From NCBI RefSeq assembly GCF_016811915.1, contig NZ_CP069127.1:960001-1024000 (forward strand): a DNA stretch of 64,000 nt, in the 5' to 3' direction. This DNA is from Brevibacillus choshinensis. GTDB lineage: Bacteria; Bacillota; Bacilli; Brevibacillales; Brevibacillaceae. Shown here piece by piece: positions 19,051-25,657 of the stretch (its first letter is position 1; each line of letters starts with the position of its first letter). Made by a program: the position numbers and the translations under genes. Under the pieces are notes generated by a model, which made no database searches, was not told the DNA's origin, and saw nothing but the letters and a program-made list of their open reading frames with translations.

Positions 19051-19064
19051 AAAACATATGTTCG
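19051..19064 (-). promoter_or_regulatory. Candidate LexA (SOS) box before immA
   Basis: AAAACATATGTTCG has the AACATATGTT core and one perfect GTTCG half-site, and fits 12 of 14 positions of the Bacillus CGAACRNRYGTTYG consensus as I recall it. It lies between the repressor terminator and immA. Regulation is inferred. Confidence 0.45.
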
Positions 19065-19080
19065 GTATTATGGTCTAAGA

Positions 19081-19106
19081 AAAAGCCCTAATCTTTCTGG
19101 GCTTTT
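19081..19106 (-). terminator. Terminator at the end of the repressor gene
   Basis: AAAGCCC (19082-19088) and GGGCTTT (19099-19105) form a stem with T-runs on both strands. On the minus strand it overlaps the last repressor codons and would reduce readthrough into immA. Confidence 0.7.
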
Positions 19107-19663
19107 TTGATTTGGTTTGTAATTTCAAGCAACGATGGTGTCTGAGTTGTTTTAACGTTATTCTCTCGCATTTTCTTTTTTATTTCAAAGAAATATCTGC
19201 GCAGTTCTTTTTTTTCATCTTCAGGAGCATCGAGATATCCATCCAAGAAAAAGTAATCATCAGGATCGTCAAGTTTTTCATTAAACAGGGTTACGAAATT
19301 ATTTTCCTCAACTTTCGATTGATATTGAGTTATCAACTCGTTAGGATCAGCAGATTCCTTGAGCTCTGCAATATCATGCAGCTTTTTCAATAACTCTTCA
19401 TCAATTGGAACTAAAACTTCCTTTATCTCTGGAGGAGCTTTTTCAACGTATGCGGCCCAAAGTAATTGGTTTATATCTCCACCAGTAATCTCAGCCAATG
19501 CACGATTTAGTTCATCGGATGCAGGTTGTGATTTTCCATTCTGCAACCGACTGAGATGCTCCCGAGTAGCTGATAATCCCTTTTTTACTAATAGTTCTGA
19601 GATTTCTTCAAGAGTATATCTCGATTTTTTTATGTAGCTTTTCAGAAGATCAGCGTAATTCAA
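19088..19663 (-). CDS. Xre-family lysogeny repressor
   Basis: Repressor of 191 residues. An N-terminal helix-turn-helix (YTLEEISELLVKKGLSATRE, then HLSRLQNGKSQPASDELNRA) is followed by an acidic C-terminal half with no S24 peptidase motif. That fits control by ImmA cleavage rather than self-cleavage. The start is taken as TTG at 19663 because AAGGAGGTG stands 6-7 bases upstream; the longer ATG start at 19714 would span the operator. It reads divergently from the early genes across a shared operator region. Confidence 0.85.
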   Translation of the reverse strand: MNYADLLKSYIKKSRYTLEEISELLVKKGLSATREHLSRLQNGKSQPASDELNRALAEITGGDINQLLWAAYVEKAPPEIKEVLVPIDEELLKKLHDIAELKESADPNELITQYQSKVEENNFVTLFNEKLDDPDDYFFLDGYLDAPEDEKKELRRYFFEIKKKMRENNVKTTQTPSLLEITNQIKKAQKD

Positions 19664-19680
19664 GGGACACACCTCCTTAG

Positions 19681-19730
19681 GTGAAATTATTTCACAATGA
19701 CATTTAAATATCAATAAGGCTAAATTGCAA
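19681..19730 (-). promoter_or_regulatory. Repressor promoter with palindromic operator
   Basis: On the minus strand TTGCAA (19725-19730), a 17-base spacer and TTAAAT (19702-19707) form a promoter. A perfect palindrome GTGAAAT-T-ATTTCAC (19681-19695) lies at its start site, suggesting autorepression. Confidence 0.65.
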
Positions 19731-19748
19731 AATTTACATCAATAATAG

Positions 19749-19785
19749 TTGACTACCTAAAGTCTATGTGATAATTTTAGATCAC
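19749..19785 (+). promoter_or_regulatory. Early rightward promoter with operator
   Basis: TTGACT (19749-19754), a 17-base spacer and TAATTT (19772-19777). The inverted repeat GTGAT...ATCAC (19768-19785) covers the -10. It shares the GTGA/TCAC ends of the leftward operator, so the same repressor probably binds both. Confidence 0.7.
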
Positions 19786-19832
19786 AAAACAATAACATAA
19801 ATTGATCAACTAGAAAGGCGGTGAGTCCTTGT

Positions 19833-20123
19833 ATGGGTAAGCGTTACTCTGAATTGCTTTCACTTGCGGTTTCTGAGAGTGGTCTGAAACTTAATAAGAT
19901 CGCTGAAATGATAGGTGAAATTACAGGAAAAAGTCCAACTAATGAATATCTAAGCAGGCTTCAAAACGGAAAAACTGCGCCTGCTGGAGACAAATTGAAT
20001 GAAGCAATATCAAAAGTTCTTGGAATTGATCCTATTGAGTTAAAAGCGGCTGCTTATCGTGAAAAAATTCCTGCCGAGGTACTTGCGAAGCTACAATCAC
20101 ACCCAAAAGCCAGTAGCGCGTGA
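19833..20123 (+). CDS. Cro-like/Xre helix-turn-helix protein
   Basis: A 96-residue protein with an N-terminal helix-turn-helix (LKLNKIAEMIGEITGKSPTN, then EYLSRLQNGKTAPAGDKLNE). The LSRLQNGK core is shared with the divergent repressor, so the two descend from a common ancestor. It is the first early gene, the usual place for a Cro-like antagonist. AAAGGCGGTGA precedes the ATG at 19833 at slightly long spacing; a GTG at 19821 is possible. Confidence 0.8.
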   Translation: MGKRYSELLSLAVSESGLKLNKIAEMIGEITGKSPTNEYLSRLQNGKTAPAGDKLNEAISKVLGIDPIELKAAAYREKIPAEVLAKLQSHPKASSA

Positions 20124-20139
20124 AAGGAGCTGATCCAAA

Positions 20140-20427
20140 ATGAACAAGGTTGTCCCACTTCACCAACCGCATACCCATAGAACAAGGGGTGATGTGGGTA
20201 TGGAACACGATCGAGATCCTTTGAAACGCCCAACATTTGAAACGCAAGTTGGAAACACAACTATCAAGATTCGCTCGGCACTTCCGTTTATGACACCTGA
20301 CGAGCAGGAGCGCTGGTGGATTGAAAACGACTCCTTGCCGGAGGTTCAGAGATTTAAGAAAGCTCGGATCGCCGCACTGATCAACGTGGCAAAAGCTGAA
20401 GCATCGCGAGAAAACGATTCTGCGTAG
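20140..20427 (+). CDS. Early phage protein of unknown function
   Basis: 95 residues, unrecognised. N-terminal part rich in His/Arg, then GNTTIKIRSALPFMTPDEQE and a helical C-terminus. AAAGGAGC is well placed before the ATG. It lies directly after the Cro-like gene. Confidence 0.7.
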   Translation: MNKVVPLHQPHTHRTRGDVGMEHDRDPLKRPTFETQVGNTTIKIRSALPFMTPDEQERWWIENDSLPEVQRFKKARIAALINVAKAEASRENDSA

Positions 20428-20443
20428 CACCGGGGAACCGGTG
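20428..20443 (+). other. Intercistronic stem-loop
   Basis: CACCGG-GGAA-CCGGTG: a perfect 6-bp stem with a GGAA tetraloop right at the previous stop codon. No T-run follows, so it is more likely an mRNA stability or folding element than a terminator. Confidence 0.4.
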
Positions 20444-20475
20444 TCACACTGGACAAGCACTTGAGGAGGATACCA

Positions 20476-20616
20476 ATGAACTACTCGGACATCAAAGGGT
20501 TACTTGAAACAAACGATGCCAAAGAAGCTAATCAGCTACTTCAAGATGGGTGGTCGCTTTTCGACATCGAGAAGAGCGCCAACGGTCGCTATAAGTTCCT
20601 GCTTGTAAAGCAGTAA
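20476..20616 (+). CDS. Small early phage protein (46 aa)
   Basis: A 46-residue protein, MNYSDIKGLLETNDAKEANQ onward, ending YKFLLVKQ. The pattern of a small alpha-beta domain (LLQDGWSLFDIEKSANGRY) resembles short DUF1737-like phage proteins, an uncertain match. GAGGAGGATACC sits just before the ATG, strong support for translation. Confidence 0.65.
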   Translation: MNYSDIKGLLETNDAKEANQLLQDGWSLFDIEKSANGRYKFLLVKQ

Positions 20617-20623
20617 GAAGGAG

Positions 20624-20830
20624 ATGACTACCCTGGATAAACTCGATCAATTAGTAAAACGAATTGGTTGGTATGCCAAGAAAGTCAACCAATCAGCAAA
20701 ATGGTCTCGTGATAAACGAGCTCGGCGTCAACCCATCCTGTTGGCATATAAAGTTCGGCTGCACGAACTGATTAATAAAGAAAAAATGCCCTCGGCTCAT
20801 ACCGTGGCCGAGGGAGAGTCTGGAAGATGA
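20624..20830 (+). CDS. Small basic early phage protein
   Basis: 68 residues, basic in its first 45 (KRIGWYAKKVNQSAKWSRDK). Start uncertain: the ATG at 20624 touches its AAGGAG, which is too close. The sequence AAGGAGATGA would be ideally placed for an unusual CTG start at 20633. The C-terminal codons overlap a hairpin working on the other strand. Confidence 0.55.
   Translation: MTTLDKLDQLVKRIGWYAKKVNQSAKWSRDKRARRQPILLAYKVRLHELINKEKMPSAHTVAEGESGR
20781..20814 (-). terminator. Minus-direction terminator inside early operon
   Basis: CCCTCGGC (20789-20796) and GCCGAGGG (20807-20814) form an 8-bp stem. On the minus strand it is followed by CATTTTTTC. It would stop antisense, leftward transcripts. 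Confidence 0.65.
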
Positions 20831-20887
20831 GCACATTTATATTGTAATACGGCAACCAAATACTCCCAGTAAAGGAGAGACGAACGC

Positions 20888-21442
20888 ATGAGCCCTAATC
20901 AGTACGGTCAACAATTGGGCCAGGCGCTTATGGAAGCAGGCATAACACAACTGAGTTTCAGCTTCGATGCACATGTAAGTCCTGAGTCTGTTAGTGCATA
21001 TAAAAACGGAAGGGCAGTAGCTCCACCCGATGTTAAATCCAAATCAATTTTAATTACTGACAACCCATTCTTGGCGATGGCAGCTGCAGATGAATCAACA
21101 GCAGGAACTAGCCCAGGGATTATGGATGGGGACAGGATCGAAGTAAACCGCCATACGGTGTTAGATCGAACAGAACACGAAATGCTTGAACTCCTGAAGG
21201 TAATCCAAAGAGCTGAGGAAAGAATAATCTCCGCGCCACCACGATCATTAACGCCACAAGAAAGACAAGAGATTGAGACGTTGATTCAGGAAACATTGGA
21301 TGTCGTTACAGCCAGCACTAATCTTGCAGCCATACTTTGCCGCGAGTACAAGGTGTCTTGGATTAAGCAGTGGGCCATACACAAGTCCAAGTGGATGAGA
21401 AACGGCCTAATGAAAATGATGAAAGAGGTGTCTGGGAAATGA
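20888..21442 (+). CDS. Phage protein with N-terminal HTH-like region
   Basis: 184 residues. The first 50 look like an Xre-type region (QLSFSFDAHVSPESVSAYKN then GRAVAPPDV). Later parts are helical with no recognised domain, and the C-terminus is basic. AAAGGAGAG precedes the ATG at good spacing. It overlaps the next gene by four bases (ATGA). Confidence 0.65.
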   Translation: MSPNQYGQQLGQALMEAGITQLSFSFDAHVSPESVSAYKNGRAVAPPDVKSKSILITDNPFLAMAAADESTAGTSPGIMDGDRIEVNRHTVLDRTEHEMLELLKVIQRAEERIISAPPRSLTPQERQEIETLIQETLDVVTASTNLAAILCREYKVSWIKQWAIHKSKWMRNGLMKMMKEVSGK

Positions 21443-21816
21443 CTGCATACCAGGGGCCAGAAACTTTGGAAATACTCTCGGATGCTGATAGGGACACGAT
21501 CCATACTGCCCTGGTTGAGGCAGCCAGGAGGGATGCTCTTACACCAATCGATTTATTGAAGGATAAACGGTGGATACTCGCTGCGAAGGTTAAACGCCAA
21601 CAGCCAGTAGATGAAGAGGAATTAGGATGGGTGATCAAGTCATTGCGTGAGAGAGCTGACAGGTCAGAGCGCAGAGGAATGGCACTGAATCCTATATATG
21701 ACAGGGCAATTGCTGACAAGGTAGCAGAAATCAAACAAGCCCGCGAGTACGTAATGATCAACAGTATTTCATCTCGTTACAAAGAAAAAACCGCCTGCAG
21801 CGAACAGACGGCTTAG
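21439..21816 (+). CDS. Early phage protein of unknown function
   Basis: 125 residues, soluble, helical, rich in charged residues (AALVEAARRD-type helix, SLRERADRSERRG). The ATG at 21439 overlaps the upstream stop; the longer in-frame start at 21370 would sit inside the previous gene. The last codons form a hairpin on the opposite strand. Confidence 0.6.
   Translation: MTAYQGPETLEILSDADRDTIHTALVEAARRDALTPIDLLKDKRWILAAKVKRQQPVDEEELGWVIKSLRERADRSERRGMALNPIYDRAIADKVAEIKQAREYVMINSISSRYKEKTACSEQTA
21785..21813 (-). terminator. Minus-direction terminator
   Basis: On the minus strand CCGTCTG pairs with CAGGCGG using one G-U pair, followed by TTTTTTC. On the plus strand the same position is a C-A mismatch, so the hairpin is built for minus-strand RNA. 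Confidence 0.65.
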
Positions 21817-21866
21817 AAAATATCTCAACGGAAGAATACCACAACTAAATACGGGAGGGCAAGAGA

Positions 21867-22115
21867 ATGGCAAAACCTGATGTAATCAGCGATGAATTCA
21901 TTGGCGGTCGGTTCGATCGTTTTGCAACATTTCTTTCTGATGGAACATTGAGAATCACGGAGGTAAAGGATCCAAAACCTGAACAGCAATGGGAGCTTAC
22001 CCAAATCACCTTGCAAAACTGGGATGAAATCATGAGGCTTCGCGATTTTCTAAACAAATTGTCACCAGTCCAGCCGGGGAAGGAGAGCATTCAACATGAA
22101 CGTGCAAGCGCATGA
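21867..22115 (+). CDS. Early phage protein of unknown function
   Basis: 82 residues, unrecognised. FATFLSDGTLRITEVKD suggests a small beta fold; the C-terminus is LRDFLNKLSPV. GGGAGGGCAAG precedes the ATG. It overlaps the next gene by 20 bases. Confidence 0.6.
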   Translation: MAKPDVISDEFIGGRFDRFATFLSDGTLRITEVKDPKPEQQWELTQITLQNWDEIMRLRDFLNKLSPVQPGKESIQHERASA

Positions 22116-22440
22116 ATGGTCGGATGCCTTTCTAAACGATCGGGCGCGAGAGCTTGCCGAGCGGATTGTAAGGGAGTACGAGGAAGACCCATATGGTTAT
22201 GTGGAGGATGGCTTCATTGATCTTCGTGAAGAAATAACTTTTGAACGTTTGACCGAAGAACTCGCAGAAAAGTTTGAAATAGAAGATGATCAGGCACTCA
22301 AAGAAGAGCTATGGAAACGAATTGATCACGAGATTTTTGAAGAAGCAAAGGAAACGATTCAGGAGACCATTCAAGATCACGCGGCTTTTCAACGGAACGT
22401 ACTTGGATACCACGGATTCTCACAACGGGATTTTTATTGA
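22096..22440 (+). CDS. Acidic early phage protein
   Basis: 114 residues, strongly acidic and helical (EEDPYGYVEDGFIDLREEI, then EELAEKFEIEDDQALKEEL). No known domain recognised. AAGGAGAG stands about 8 bases before the ATG. Its TGA stop (22438-22440) is part of the first strand of the hammerhead ribozyme that follows, so self-cleavage would leave this mRNA only 28 bases after the stop. Confidence 0.65.
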   Translation: MNVQAHEWSDAFLNDRARELAERIVREYEEDPYGYVEDGFIDLREEITFERLTEELAEKFEIEDDQALKEELWKRIDHEIFEEAKETIQETIQDHAAFQRNVLGYHGFSQRDFY

Positions 22441-22507
22441 GTCGAAACTGGGGCACAATGCCTCAGTCTGCCGGATCTGACCGCCCGGCACTGATGAGAC
22501 AGGTCAA
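22437..22507 (+). ncRNA. Type II hammerhead ribozyme
   Basis: All core elements of a hammerhead, with helix II open-ended. GAA core at 22444-22446. Helix III is 22447-22455 with 22459-22467 (9 bp, one G-U, CAA loop) and begins with the required A-U pair. The cleavage triplet GTC is 22466-22468, with the cut after C22468. Helix I is TGCCGG (22469-22474) with CCGGCA (22485-22490). The invariant CTGATGA is 22491-22497. Helix II pairs 22441-22443 with 22498-22500, then TTGA with TCAA (22504-22507) across an AGG bulge that may contact the helix I loop. Self-cleavage is predicted, not shown. Confidence 0.88.
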
Positions 22508-22605
22508 ATATGCGGGGTCACAACGGGCGTAGGCAAGGAACTGCAACGGCTGCCGTAGAGGTTGGGACGGCGGCGACCTCGCGACTAAGAAAGGGGGGAA
22601 CGGAT
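22508..22605 (+). other. GC-rich structured leader after the ribozyme
   Basis: About 98 bases without a credible gene. Possible stems are ACGG-CTG-CCGT and GAGGT...ACCTC. It is the 5' part of the RNA released by the ribozyme and leads to the small CxxC gene. No known RNA class recognised. Confidence 0.35.
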
Positions 22606-22737
22606 ATGGCAGAGGTAAAACACGGCGGCTGCGGCGCCTGCCAAAGCAAAGAGCAAGAGATACTTACCAGCGTTGTCAATCGACCAGGGCAAATGTCTGG
22701 AATTGCTCTTTGCGACAAATGCTTACCAAAAAAGTAA
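22606..22737 (+). CDS. Small CxxC zinc-finger-like protein (43 aa)
   Basis: A 43-residue protein with two cysteine pairs, CGAC near the N-terminus and CDKC near the C-terminus (GIALCDKCLPKK), probably binding one zinc. AAGGGGGGAA precedes the ATG at 22606. Longer in-frame starts would run into the structured RNA and are rejected. Such mini zinc proteins in phage early regions have no assigned role. Confidence 0.65.
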   Translation: MAEVKHGGCGACQSKEQEILTSVVNRPGQMSGIALCDKCLPKK

Positions 22738-22777
22738 AAGACCCAGCGCGGCAACGCTGAGCCTTCGGTCTTGATGC
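22726..22777 (-). terminator. Minus-direction terminator
   Basis: On the minus strand AAGACC pairs with GGTCTT, enclosing a second stem CAGCG...CGCTG. It is followed by TTACTTTTTT, which is complementary to the CxxC gene's 3' end. Confidence 0.55.
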
Positions 22778-22840
22778 ACGATTGGGAATCAAATTAATCG
22801 TAGCGGATAGACCCCCAAAAAACAAGTGGGAGGTATTTGC

Positions 22841-24361
22841 TTGAAAGTAACGATCGAAAGACTGGTCATTAACGAATTCAAAGGCCACCGTCGTTTAGAA
22901 ATCACTGGCAGCAACCTGGTCAAAATCGACGGTGACAACGGGAAAGGAAAGTCAACGATCGCGGATTCGATTTCCTGGCTGTTTTACGGAACGGACGCGA
23001 TGGGCAAGACGCTTGACCCTCTGCCCACCACATACTTGGGAGCTGAAACGTACATAGAGGCTCTTATCCACCTCGATCAAAAGCCAGTTTTGTTCCGGAG
23101 AACTTTGTCTGGGGGCAAAACATCCTATCACCTGAACGAAGATCCTATCAAGGCGAAACAGTTCGATGAACACGTAAAAAACATCGTACCAAGAGAACTA
23201 TTCCTGTCTCAATTCAACCCAATGTTCTTTACAGCGCAACATTGGCAAGAACAGCGAAAGCAACTTACTCAATATGTTCAAGAGCCAACAAACGGCGAAG
23301 TACTGGACAAGCTGTCTTCTGTAGAAAAAGAGATGCTTGAGGCGGAACTGAAGCAACGAGAACTGGACAAGATTGAGGAGAAAGCCCGCGAGACGGTTAA
23401 GAAATCCGAGGCAGAAGGTACGGCCTTACGCTCACGCATCCGTACCCTGCAGGAGCAAGGGGAAGCCGATAAGGCGACGATTGAATCCTGCCCCATCGCT
23501 TTCAATCAGATCGACGATCGGATAGCTGAGATCCGGGAGGAACTCACCCAGATGACATCATCGGGCATCAAAGAGCGGAGGGCAGCCCTTAAACGGGAGA
23601 TTGAAAGAAGGATGAACGACGGTCGCCGCCTCAAAAGCGAGGCTGACCATTTGGCTGTGCAGCCTGCTCCCGATACATGCCCAACCTGCAAACAAGGTCT
23701 CCCACACTCTCATATTGAGAACGTGATGACAGCTCAACAGATAAAGATTAATGAGAAGAAATCTGCGATGCAGAACTTGAAAATGGAAATTCAAAAGTTG
23801 AATGCCGAGCTGGATTTGTTACTCGAAGGCGAAGCAGTTTTTGATCCCAAGCCACTACTGGATGAAATGGCGATGCTCGAGAGAGTAAAGGCTGCTGCCT
23901 CTAGGATTGCTGAAATGAATGAGAAGGTGAGTGCAGCAGAGGCTGACCTTACACAGCAAACAAAAGCATTTGGACGAGCTAATTACATGATCAGCTGCGT
24001 AAAGAACTTCCGTGCGAAGCGTGCGGAGCTCATGGTGGAGAAAATCAGCGCCTTGTTCACAACCGTAACTGTACGCCTGTTTGATTATGTGGCCTCAAAG
24101 GATAATTACAACCCTGCTTTTGAAATTGAGCGAAACGGTGTCCCATTCAGACTGCTTTCTCTTTCTGAAAAGATGAAAGCCGGTCTGGAGGTTGCAACAG
24201 CACTTATGAAGTTGTCTGGCAGCCACTATCCGGTGTTCATCGATAACGCAGAGAGCATCGTAGAGCTCCCGCAGGTTCCGTCACAGGTATTCATTTCTCG
24301 CGTTGTCCCTGGTCCTTTAAAAATTGAATCTGATGGTAAACAGGAGGCGAAGGCTTCATGA
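22841..24361 (+). CDS. SMC/Rad50-like AAA ATPase
   Basis: A 506-residue ATPase with Walker A GDNGKGKST (31-39), long coiled coils and a central CPTC (near 280) like the Rad50 zinc hook. A C-terminal ATPase half carries LSLSEKMKAGLEVATALMKL and PVFIDNAESI (Walker B-like). It is a compact SbcC/Rad50 relative found beside RecT in phages; it probably processes or loads on DNA ends for recombination. The TTG start has GGGAGGT 6 bases upstream. It overlaps recT by four bases. Confidence 0.82.
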   Translation: MKVTIERLVINEFKGHRRLEITGSNLVKIDGDNGKGKSTIADSISWLFYGTDAMGKTLDPLPTTYLGAETYIEALIHLDQKPVLFRRTLSGGKTSYHLNEDPIKAKQFDEHVKNIVPRELFLSQFNPMFFTAQHWQEQRKQLTQYVQEPTNGEVLDKLSSVEKEMLEAELKQRELDKIEEKARETVKKSEAEGTALRSRIRTLQEQGEADKATIESCPIAFNQIDDRIAEIREELTQMTSSGIKERRAALKREIERRMNDGRRLKSEADHLAVQPAPDTCPTCKQGLPHSHIENVMTAQQIKINEKKSAMQNLKMEIQKLNAELDLLLEGEAVFDPKPLLDEMAMLERVKAAASRIAEMNEKVSAAEADLTQQTKAFGRANYMISCVKNFRAKRAELMVEKISALFTTVTVRLFDYVASKDNYNPAFEIERNGVPFRLLSLSEKMKAGLEVATALMKLSGSHYPVFIDNAESIVELPQVPSQVFISRVVPGPLKIESDGKQEAKAS

Positions 24362-25275
24362 CCCAAAACGCAATCGCGCAGGTGGCCACAAATAATGTGG
24401 TCCCTGCCTTCACCAAAGAAGAGCGCGATACACTAGTCAATACCATTGCGCGTGGTGCGACACCGCACGAGTTGTCCCTATTCATCAACATGTGCCAGTC
24501 GGCGCAGCTGAATCCGTTTTTGAATCAGATTTACTTCATCAAGTATGGAGACAAGGCAAACATCCAGATCAGTGTGGAGGGCATCCAAGCGATCGCAAGG
24601 CGCCGTGAGGATTTTGCTGGCTTCACAGCCGAGGTCGTGAAAGAGAATGACCATTTCCAAGCTGATGTGATTAAGGCCGAGGTTGAACATAAGGTCAATG
24701 GATTTACCCGCGGGAAGACAGTTGGTGCATACTGCATTGCCCACCGCAAAAATTTCCCTTCTGTGCTAGTTCTGGTAGGCAAAGAAGAAACGAAGGCGAT
24801 GGAGACCGGTAACAACAAGCACATGTGGGCCAACTACTACGATGACATGATCCGCAAGCACGCGATTAAACGGGCGCTAAAACTTCAGTTTGGCATAGAG
24901 ATCGGTGAGGACGAACAACCAAGCGAGCCTACTACAAGCATCCCTACCTATAAGCCCGATCAATCCAAGCCAGTGATTGATGTCGAGATGGCAACACCGA
25001 GAACTATCGAGGTTGATGAAGGCAAACATATCGACCCAGAGGTTGAGATGAAAAACGCGTGGGAAGAAGTTCGACGATTGAGTGAAGCAAATGGTTTCTC
25101 CGAAGATGACCTGAAAGCCTACATCAAAGAAAAGACCGGGAAAACAGCTCGTCAGTTGAAGCTTCCCGAGGTCATTGGCCTTCGCAAAGTCATGGAGCTA
25201 GAGTCTCAAGATCGACAAGAGCCAATTGTGGGACAAGTATCAGTAGGTGAATTCGATTTGTTCGACCAGCCGTAG
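24358..25275 (+). CDS. recT: RecT-family single-strand annealing protein
   Basis: A 305-residue protein; residues 1-190 match the phage RecT/Bet annealing family: INMCQSAQLNPFLNQIYFIK, ISVEGIQAIARRREDFAG, VGAYCIAHRK and NYYDDMIRKHAIKRALKLQF. The C-terminal third is variable and ends in a small helical domain (AYIKEKTGKTARQLKLPEVI). It anneals complementary strands during phage recombination. Overlaps the ATPase gene (ATGA), so they are coupled. Confidence 0.9.
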   Translation: MTQNAIAQVATNNVVPAFTKEERDTLVNTIARGATPHELSLFINMCQSAQLNPFLNQIYFIKYGDKANIQISVEGIQAIARRREDFAGFTAEVVKENDHFQADVIKAEVEHKVNGFTRGKTVGAYCIAHRKNFPSVLVLVGKEETKAMETGNNKHMWANYYDDMIRKHAIKRALKLQFGIEIGEDEQPSEPTTSIPTYKPDQSKPVIDVEMATPRTIEVDEGKHIDPEVEMKNAWEEVRRLSEANGFSEDDLKAYIKEKTGKTARQLKLPEVIGLRKVMELESQDRQEPIVGQVSVGEFDLFDQP

Positions 25276-25290
25276 GGAGAGTGAAAGCGG

Positions 25291-25455
25291 ATGAAGACAA
25301 GGGGATTGCAGCTGAAAGAAAAGCTCTTCCTGAAGAAGCTACTGCCCAAGATCCAGCCCGACAATTGGTTGATCCGAAAGAAGCTGCCTACAGAATGGCA
25401 TCTCGAACATAAAGTCACTGGAACGAAAAAGGTCGTGCCTCTCCGGTCGGGATAG
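25291..25455 (+). CDS. Small basic phage protein (54 aa)
   Basis: A 54-residue, very basic protein (LQLKEKLFLKKLLPKIQP, then RKKLPTEWHLEHKVTGTKK). GGGAGAGTGAAAG precedes the ATG, and the next gene follows closely. Unrecognised. Confidence 0.55.
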   Translation: MKTRGLQLKEKLFLKKLLPKIQPDNWLIRKKLPTEWHLEHKVTGTKKVVPLRSG

Positions 25456-25467
25456 GTGGTGGCCCAT

Positions 25468-25638
25468 ATGAAAGATGAAATATACGAGCTGCGTTTCATG
25501 CGCTGGAAGGTCTCTAAAACCTTCTTGCGCGACGGCCAGTATTGGGCACTGCTTAAGTGTGTGAGCAAGCGAAAGCAACCGCCCTGGGAGGTTCCATTGA
25601 GTTTTTTGGAAATGGTTCAGAATCGCAAAATTTCATAA
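25468..25638 (+). CDS. Small phage protein (56 aa)
   Basis: A 56-residue protein beginning MKDEIYELRFMRWKVSKTFL, unrecognised. GGTGGTGG lies just upstream of the ATG at 25468; a GTG at 25456 is also possible. Confidence 0.5.
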   Translation: MKDEIYELRFMRWKVSKTFLRDGQYWALLKCVSKRKQPPWEVPLSFLEMVQNRKIS

Positions 25639-25657
25639 AGAAAGGGGGAAATACGGC

